This document shows, piece by piece, positions 56,804-64,000 of a stretch of 64,000 nucleotides of DNA. Under the pieces are notes generated by a model. The model had not been told where the DNA came from, searched no databases, and saw only the letters and a program-made list of their open reading frames with translations. This DNA comes from Archivesica marissinica. Lineage: Eukaryota; Mollusca; Bivalvia; Venerida; Vesicomyidae. A program made the position numbers and the translations under genes. Position 1 is the stretch's first letter. Each line of letters starts with the position of its first letter. Location of the stretch: contig CM026401.1 of the NCBI GenBank assembly GCA_014843695.1, positions 47,323,632 to 47,387,631 of the forward strand, written 5' to 3'.

Positions 56804-57186
56804 AACCAAATATTAGAAAAGTATTATTTGTTGGAATAAGTATCATTCAGCTAGATACAATGTACAAAGAATTTGATTATGTGAAAATGCAGAAATCGCG
56901 AGCTCTCGATTTTGTACCGATCGTCTGTACTCTATGACAGTACGCTACGACCAGTATCAGGTGCAGCGACAGTATGTGATTAAATATGGTAATATTATTT
57001 TATGAACGCGAGGTATCAGATCAATAATTAATACTACGACTTATTATGAAGACATTTAGCTAGATAAATAGTGCACAAAAGAGCACTCATTAATCCGATT
57101 TACATCTGTATCAATCTGGCCTCAATTTATTGGGCTGATGTGACAGTTTTTCTGACTTGCACTGATATAAAGCGATTTGTGTTTAC
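56804..57186. other. Unassigned sequence
   Basis: No exon or repeat recognised. Confidence 0.5.
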
Positions 57187-57360
57187 AGTCAAACCTGTGC
57201 TAGTGGACACCTGTATTAAGCAGCCAACCTGTATTAAGCAGCCACTTTCCAGATTCCAAATATGTTGCTTTATTATACAGTTGACCTCTATTAAGCAGCC
57301 ACCTGTGCTAAGCAGCCACTTTCTGTGACTCACTTGGCTGGCTGCTTAAGACAGGTTTGA
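57187..57360. mobile_element. Short element with CAGTCAAACCTGT inverted ends
   Basis: CAGTCAAACCTGTGCTAGTG at the left and GCTTAAGACAGGTTTGAG at the right are inverted. The interior repeats TATTAAGCAGCCAACCTGT. Related to the composite at 40013-40692. Confidence 0.75.
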
Positions 57361-57411
57361 GATATGCTAAAGTGAGGATTAGCATAGAGCATATTATATT
57401 CTTTTCATTAC

Positions 57412-58215
57412 TCGGGTCTCATTCTAGAGAGCGACATGGGCGAAGTAGTCTCCCTTGGCAGGTCTCATTCTAGAGAGCGACATGGGCGAAGTAGTCTCCC
57501 TTGGCAGGTCTCATTCTAGAGAGCGACATGGGCGAAGTAGTCTCCCTTGGCAGGTCTCATTCTAGAGGGTGACATGGGCGAAGTAGTCTCCCTTGGCAGG
57601 GTTCATTCTAGAGGGTGACATGGGCGAAGTAGTCTCCCTTGGCAGGGTTCATTCTAGAGGGTGACATGGGCGAAGTAGTCTCCCTTGGCAGGGTTCATTC
57701 TAGAGGGTGACATGGGCGAAGTAGTCTCCCTTGGCAGGGCTCATTCTAGAGGGTGACATGGGCGAAGTAGTCTCCCTTGGCAGGGCTCATTCTAGAGGGT
57801 GACATGGGCGAGGGGAGGTAGTCTCCCTTGGCAGGTCTCATTCTAGAGGGCGACATGGGCGAAGTAGTCTCCCTTGGCAGGGTTCATTCTAGAGGGCGAC
57901 ATGGGCGAAGTAGTCTCCCTTGGCAGGTCTCATTCTAGAGGGCGACATGGGCGAAGTAGTCTCCCTTGGCAGGGCTCATTCTAGAGAGCGACATGGGCGA
58001 AGTAGTCTCCCTTGGCAGGGTTCATTCTAGAGGGTAACATGGTCGAAGTAGTCTCCCTTGGCAGGGTTCATTCTAGAGGGTGACATGGGCGAGGTAGTCT
58101 CCCTTGGCATATCTCATTCTAGAGGGTAACATGGGCGAAGTAGTCTCCCTTGGCAGATCTCATTCTAGAGGGTGACATGGGCGAAGTAGTCTCCCTTAAC
58201 AGGTCTCATTCTAGA
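57412..58215. repeat. Tandem array, 46-bp unit, about 17 copies, made from a MITE terminus
   Basis: The unit is GGGTTCATTCTAGAGGGTGA, CATGGGCGAAGTAGTCTCCC, TTGGCA. It equals the first 46 bp of the CAGGG-ended MITE family, and a complete MITE body follows the last unit. Confidence 0.95.
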
Positions 58216-58705
58216 GGGCGACATGGGCGAAGTAGTCACCCTAGGAACCCTGACTTCACCGCCTTGGTGGCCCTCTTCTAAAATATTTATTTTTTACAAT
58301 TTTCATACATAGATTTGTCCTGTATTTAATGGTGAAACTGTGCATTTTGACCATATTTTGTAGAAATTTATTAAATAACGCCATTTAAAGACGTGATCAC
58401 GCACTTTCTCACTTTCCCCAAAAATTCTGACCTAGAATGAGCGCTGCCTTGGAACTCTGCCTGAGCCCCCTTGGGGTACCATTTCTCCCTAAAAATATTT
58501 TTAAAAGTTATTATAATTTTTAGGCAACATGTTGTCCAGTACCAGACCATTGAAAAGCACTCGTTCTATTCAAATATTGTATTTAATGGTCATATTCTGT
58601 ATTTTAACCCTATTATATTGAAACTTAAAAAATAATACCATAACATGACGCAATCGCGCGCTTTCTCACTTCTCCCAACAATTTGTGACTAGCTTGAGCC
58701 CTCAA
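58201..58705 (+). mobile_element. Two adjacent diverged MITE copies, CAGGG-ended family
   Basis: Copy 1 (about 58201-58445) runs from the array through CACCCTAGGAACCCTGACTT to GACCTAGAATGAGCGCTG. Copy 2 (58446-58705) starts in the middle of the left end and ends TTGTGACTAGCTTGAGCCCT. Confidence 0.8.
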
Positions 58706-59510
58706 TAATAAATAATGTATAATAAGAATAACAACCATTCTAAATCAAATTTGCAATTCCGGACAAAGTTAACATTCAACCCGGCCAGACAATTAGATTT
58801 CAAAGACTGTTTTCCATTATTGAAGGCAGATGTTTATAACACCCTCAGTGTCAAACCAAGATTAATAGCCGACCATCAATAGAATAATGTAATCTATAGT
58901 TTATATTGAAGTTTGACATTGCCTCGATTCCTTAGAATCCAGCTCCGTCAATACACTTTATTGACCTGCCCCTTGTCGGGTACAACATGTTACGCTAATT
59001 TACGAAGCTTTAATGGATTATCCGTGGCTGTTACTCCAATGAGTCGCTGTGAAGAACTCTTATCAATCATCTGCAACAATCGCTACAATGTATGTGATTG
59101 ATACATGTCCTGGAATTATAGTGAATAGATACGAGCTTAGATTTGCAGCTCGTTGATCAATATTTTGTAAAGGTAAATTATGCAGACACTGAAGGACTTA
59201 ATATAGATAGCGAGGTTAAAGATCTGGACTCGTGCCACTAGGCGGATTTTAAAATTTGAATTTCAGAAAAATAAAATAATGGTGCAGCTATTTGCTAAAT
59301 ATATTGACTGATTATCTGACTGGTTTATCTACATAGTTTATTCTGGTGGGAATAATGCCTTGACAAACTGACATTGTGATCATAAGATGAGTGCAATTCA
59401 ATAGTTTGCCTGACTAAGCATGTAAATATAGATTACAGTTATCAAAAACTGGAAACTATTTATTGAAGAACCTACTCAATTGAAATAACTCCAAATCAAT
59501 TAATTTAAAG
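58706..59510. other. Unassigned sequence
   Basis: About 800 bp with no recognised repeat. A 62-codon frame at 58913 has no family resemblance or splice support. Confidence 0.4.
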
Positions 59511-59610
59511 TAATGAGTTACACACAGTTGCAAATTTAATAGACGGAGCAGACGATGACAATATTTGGATAAGCTTTGATTTTATCCATTCACTTCATAC
59601 AAGCGTACAA

Positions 59611-60549
59611 ATGGATAACGATAGAGAGGATACAAGTAATGGAGTCAAAGGTCAGGGATCAGAGGATGAGGAAAGTGAAGAAATTGAGGAGGTTCTGGAC
59701 AGGTTTGAGTCTGGCGATGAGGAAAGTGGAGACAATGGAGAGGAGGCCCTGGTGGAGCCTCAAAATGGAGGCGGTGAAGAGGCCCTGATGTTGATGCAGC
59801 ATCAGAATGAAAATATCGGAGTAATCCCAGAAGAAGAATCCCTTGAAAGAGAAGACAATGGAGTGGTCCTGCCATTGGTTGGGTCACTGAGTGGAGCTAT
59901 TGGAGAAATCCCAGACATGGCAGAGGTCTCGGATAGTTCAACAATACATGAAAAACAGGATTCAGAGCAACAAGAACTTGAACCTTGTGACCTAGGTCAA
60001 CATGACACCTTGCAGTCAATTGAAGACCCACTAATTAGTGATGATGACGATAGTTACAGTATGGGATTGGACACCAAACTCACTAAATCTAACCTAAAGA
60101 AAGTTGTCAGTGATACAGACATCTCCGAAATTGTGATGCAAGACGCAGCCTCAGATCGCGAGGTTCTGGATAATGCTGGAGGTAAGGATGAGGCGAATGA
60201 TGTGGTTAGTGATGACAACGAGTCAAATGTGTCAATGGATAATTATATGGAATTTCCAACAGTGATACATAACCGACCAATACACACTGATTATGTAATG
60301 GATGCTGCTTACGATGGCGAGTCAGTGGTTAGCGACATATTTGAACCAAATGGCACGGAGCAGGGCCCCAGCCAGGAAGCTGGGTACAGTCGCTATGACA
60401 CATTGAGGTCAAAGTACACACGACCAAGACTGCAACCACACTGGCCAGATGACCCGACACTAACCTACTTACCAGCCAGAGGGGTCAGGAGTTATGCCCC
60501 TTTCCTAAAATCTTCCCCACTTGCTGGAATGTACATGGACAATGAACAA
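59611..60549 (+). CDS. Long acidic exon of an unrecognised protein
   Basis: Open from ATG at 59611 for 313 codons, then a donor ACAA/GTAAGC at 60549, phase 0. Residues 1-80 are dominated by E, D and G (SEDEESEEIEEVLDRFES). Residues 80-250 stay acidic with DDDDSY and SDTDISEIV. The last 55 residues switch to a proline/arginine/aromatic composition (YTRPRLQPHWPDDP, PARGVRSYAPFL) that looks like the start of a folded region. No signal peptide or membrane segment. The frame is open upstream to 59509, so this may be an internal exon. A first exon is equally possible, though the ATG context has C at -3. Family unknown; it could belong to the gene at 43333, which is similarly acidic. Confidence 0.6.
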
Positions 60550-60691
60550 GTAAGCAATTATTTACAAAAAAATGTAGCAGATATAGTATATATAAAAATT
60601 TATAATTATGCACACATGCAAAATTCATAGATATAGCAACAATTGTATAAATATTTAGCACAATTAATGTACAAATTAATGTACAAAAAAC
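60550..60691. other. Intron start after the acidic exon
   Basis: AT-rich, no feature. Confidence 0.4.
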
Positions 60692-60877
60692 AACAACATC
60701 CATCATGTCGGACCGAACATAACACTTCGACATAGCCAAAGTTTGACTTAACGAAATTCAATATAATCGGAGCCAGTTATGCATGTTATGTACAATGATA
60801 GTGTCTGAAACTGGACTTTGATCCGACCGGAGATTTCGACATAACCGACTTTGACATAACGGTTGTGGACTGTACAT
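60692..60877. mobile_element. Degraded MITE related to 7215-7415
   Basis: CGACATAGCCAAAGTTTGAC and GACATAACGGTTGTGGACTG align with the 7215 element. The left terminus is eroded. Confidence 0.75.
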
Positions 60878-61310
60878 AAATTGTCGCCTTGTGCTTGGCT
60901 TCCGGAAGTATATATACGCTAGAGTATTCTGTTGTGACCATAGAGTAGTTATGCATTGTCTAAATACGAAGGTATGCCATAGAGGCATTGTTGAACATAG
61001 TCCAGGCATTTTATTGTAATAGTATTTTGCTATTCGGTCCTTTTTGTGCCAAATCACGTGTATTTTATGTACAAGTGTTTGTATATTTGGCAATGTATTT
61101 TATGTACAAGTCTGAACAAATTCTGTTCCGTTCATTATAAAGTAAATCCAAAATTTGTCCAATATGGGGGTGGGCAATGTTTTATTTATTTATGCCATTT
61201 TATTAGTATTATTTTTTCTTTTTATTAATTTACTTAATGAAATGTGGTAACATGAGCGAGTGGACAAATTTAATTTTAAAATGCACGATTCCAAGAACTT
61301 ACTATGTATA
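60878..61310. other. Unassigned sequence
   Basis: No gene or repeat recognised. Confidence 0.5.
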
Positions 61311-61567
61311 GTTTATACAAATTTATTTTAGCTCGATTGCGAAACAAGTTCTTTCAACTTATATTAATTACTCTCGAGATCTCATTCCTGATGGAATCCA
61401 TCGCCACGAGGGAGAGAGAAGGGGCATGTGGCATTTAAAGGCCTTACCTAAGGGCACAATCATAACGGCTCCAGCGGGGCTCGAACTCCGGACCTTTAGC
61501 ACATGAAGCGAATGCGCTACCATTGCGTTATTACGACTACCAAAAAACTGCGCTATCACGACTTCCA
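61311..61567 (-). mobile_element. tRNA-derived SINE, family 2, duplicated 5' end
   Basis: Reversed full-length copy from AGTTTATACAAATTTATTTT. The head end is present twice: GCGTTATTACGACTACCA, then GCGCTATCACGACTTCCA. Confidence 0.9.
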
Positions 61568-61605
61568 CTCAATTATAAGGAAGAGATAATGGAAGCATAA
61601 ATCAA

Positions 61606-62268
61606 TAACGCATGCTAACTACACACCATTGTGTATAAACACAGGTCATGTATGCATGCTAACTACACACCATGTGTATAAACACAGGTCATGTACGCAT
61701 GCTAACTACACACCATGTGTATAAACACAGGTCATGTACGCATGCTAACTACACACCATTGTGTATAAACACAGGTCATGTACGCATGCTAACTACACAC
61801 CATTGTGTATAAACACAGGCCATGTACACATGCTAACTACACACCATTGTGTATAAACACAGGCCATGTACACATGCTAACTACACACCATTGTGTATAA
61901 ACACAGGTCATGTACGCATGCTAAATACACACCATGTGTATAAACACAGGTCATGTACACATGCTAGCTACACACCATTGTGTATAAACACAGGTCATGT
62001 ACGCATGTTAACTACACACCATTGTGTATAAACACAGGTCATGTACACATGCTAACTACACACCATTGTGTATAAACACAGGTCATGTACACATGCTAAC
62101 TACACACCATTGTGTATAAACACAGGTCATGTACGCATGCTAACTACACACCATTGTGTATAAACACAGGTCATGTACGCATGCTAACTACACACCATTG
62201 TGTATAAACACAGGTCATGTACGCATGCTAACTACACACCATTGTGTATAAACACAGATCATGTACGC
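61606..62268. repeat. Tandem array, 44-bp unit, 15 copies
   Basis: The unit is ACGCATGCTAACTACACACC, ATTGTGTATAAACACAGGTC, ATGT, with ACACATGC and missing-TT variants (42 bp). Confidence 0.95.
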
Positions 62269-62920
62269 AAGCTAATTATACATGTTCTTTGATCAGGCTG
62301 AGACGGGTTAACAATCTAACTACACTACATGTAGAAATTAATAATTAATTTGACTTGGAAGACAAACACATCATTATGAAAAGACTGACTATACATTGTC
62401 ATGATCAATTTATACTGCAACATGCAATAATTGTTATTATCGATTGGCACTATAAAGAGATCTTATGACAAAATGAATGCTGCATTACCTTTTATATTCC
62501 TGGAACTTCAGGAAATTCCAGGAACTAAATAAAATATTTCATAATCATGGTTTATGAATCTGGGACGAAAGTTGAGGATAGCTGTATATATATTGGAAAT
62601 CACTGTTTTGAAACAGTGGAAGATGGTATTTTCTTTTCCACTGCTTGTTTTCGTATTCCTCCACGGTTGCATGTACTTGCATGTATTTTAGTTATTTTCT
62701 AACAATCAGAAACAGTTAATTATAAAATAGTATGTTCTAATGAATTTGTTTTGTCTGCCATTATCAATATTTGACAGCAGACAGATCTATACTGGAACTA
62801 ATTTTTATTACTAACATTCACACCAACATAAATGGTTGTGCAGTTGTGTCTTGTGATGAAATGTGGCTTCCAACAAGGATAGTAAAAATGAATAAAAGTA
62901 GATAATAAAATATATATGCC
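62269..62920. other. Unassigned AT-rich sequence
   Basis: A short palindrome TTCCTGGAACTTCAGGAA lies near 62500. No gene recognised. Confidence 0.5.
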
Positions 62921-63201
62921 CAGGGTTCATTCTAGGTCAGAATATTTGGGAGAAGTGAGAAAGCGCGTGATCGCTTCCTTAAATGGTGGTCTTTAATATA
63001 CTTCTGCAAAATAGGGTTAAAATGCACAGTACAACCATTAAATACAACATTTGAATAGAAGGAGTGCTTTATAATGGGCCAGTGTATCTTACTAGACACA
63101 ATTTTGTTTGAAAATCGTAAAAACCAAAAAAAATTCAGATGGCGAAGTCAGGGTCCCTAGGGCGACAATTTCGCCCACATCGCCCTCTAAAGTGATCCCT
63201 G
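62921..63201 (-). mobile_element. MITE, CAGGG-ended family (281 bp) with 5-bp target duplication
   Basis: Reversed copy from CAGGGTTCATTCTAG to TAAAGTGATCCCTG. It is flanked by ATGCC at 62916-62920 and 63202-63206. Confidence 0.9.
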
Positions 63202-63301
63202 ATGCCAAAGATCAGTGGAAACCATACTGTAAGATAGGATAGTGATCTCCGAAATAATGTTCATTCACTAGTTTTAGTTTAAACATATTTTATTGCCAAT
63301 A

Positions 63302-63541
63302 TTAACCCTTTCCTTCATAGAGATTTAGGTTAATATACTATTATATCTCCATACAAACGACAGCCATTTAGCTATCGTGCAGTGGATAAGTAGTTGCAAT
63401 ATCTATCCCACCTCCATATATATTATTGGGACTACATCAGATTCTGGCCTTTATTATGAACATTGGTTTGGCTACTACATTGTCAATGTATGTCGTATTG
63501 GTAATGGCGTCAAGAGGTGTTTCTATGAGGGAAAGGGTTAA
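63302..63541. mobile_element. MITE with TTAA ends (piggyBac-like)
   Basis: TTAACCCTTTCCTTCATAGA at the left and TCTATGAGGGAAAGGGTTAA at the right are inverted. TTAA target plus CCCTTT ends fit piggyBac-type elements. 240 bp, non-coding. Confidence 0.8.
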
Positions 63542-63778
63542 AGTGCTTATACAATATAATACATCATAGCAAACTACAGCATAAATAATGGCAAGTGGGG
63601 GTCGGGTCACAAGTTCTCAAAACATTAGATTCGACCCTTCCCATTCACTCATTGCTAAACGTTAATCGTTAAAATACAAATTCCGGTGATTCCAATCTTG
63701 CACTAAGAAACACAAATATCCTCTATTTCTTGAAGAAAAAAAGCCCATTCCAACTATTTGGATACAGACATATATTGT

Positions 63779-64000
63779 CCGATTAGCGCAGTGGTTAGCG
63801 CGCTCGCTTCTCACCAATGCAACCCGGGTTCGATCCTCGGACTGGGAAGTATGCGAGATGGTACGATGGTCGCCAGATCGGACAGGTGGGTTTTCTCCGG
63901 GTACTCAGGTTTCCTCCCACACGAATGACCACATATACGCTTTCATCCGCGCCAACGAGAGTGATTAATATAAGTTGTTAAAACTTGCTTCGAAATCGTT
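63779..64000 (+). mobile_element. tRNA-derived SINE, family 3, intact head, cut by the window edge
   Basis: The head GTCCGATTAGCGCAGTGGTT, B-box GGGTTCGATCC and closing CTCGGAC can pair as an acceptor stem. The core is TTTTCTCCGGGTACTC. The tail GTGATTAATATAAGTTGTTA reaches the end of the window. Confidence 0.9.

Noticed and set aside
58913..59101. 62-codon plus-strand frame
   Set aside because: Short, no recognisable motif, no flanking splice or regulatory support.
43333..60549. Joining the exon at 59611 to the three exons at 43333-48911 as one gene
   Set aside because: The available acceptors near 59511 and 59604 are not in phase 0, the one phase-0 candidate near 59517 is weak, and more than 10 kb without recognised exons lies between. 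It remains possible through unseen exons.
63779..63850. Possible functional tRNA gene
   Set aside because: A-box and B-box are clear, but the sequence continues directly into SINE core and tail, and the same head recurs in other SINE copies.

Overview
The window is eukaryotic, animal DNA, most likely from a mollusc. That assignment is inferred from intron-split animal genes (a PEX2 orthologue and a CNBD2-like gene), several tRNA-derived SINE families, a CR1/L2-like LINE and many small inverted-repeat transposons. No prokaryotic operon, CRISPR or phage is present. A run of 1,000 Ns at 25852-26851 is an assembly gap.

Region by region. 1-3950 is a 46/48-bp satellite running off the left edge. 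4359-8641 (minus) holds two exons of a CNBD2-like cyclic-nucleotide-binding protein, with SINEs, a TA-flanked MITE and a 45-bp array in the intron. 8.9-16.1 kb is intergenic or intronic repeat: five arrays, SINEs and a large foldback palindrome. 16141-22233 is a 54-bp GC-rich array broken by a C/A-rich low-complexity patch. 22234-25851 (minus) is a LINE with an apparently intact endonuclease-reverse transcriptase ORF. 26852-30113 is a G-rich 26/28-bp minisatellite. 32932-38845 (minus) carries the last five coding exons of PEX2, including a complete C3HC4 RING; about 60 N-terminal residues are not found. 43333-48911 (plus) holds three exons of an unrecognised acidic, serine-rich protein, and 59611-60549 (plus) is a long acidic exon of the same or a neighbouring gene. 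The rest is arrays, SINEs and MITEs.

The most striking property is tandem-repeat density. About twenty unrelated arrays with units of 17-78 bp cover roughly 28 kb of the 63 kb of resolved sequence, by my hand estimate. In several cases the source of the unit can be read directly: a SINE tail (8888-9617), the middle of a SINE (41309-41863), a MITE terminus (57412-58215) and, most unusually, a gene's own exon/intron boundary (46119-48290). The last copies a 5' splice-site-like sequence about 29 times inside the intron.

Two SINE families with different tRNA-like heads share the same 3' tail, implying a common LINE partner that is not the LINE seen here. Gene models are manual: splice sites, reading phase and remembered family similarity, with no database search.
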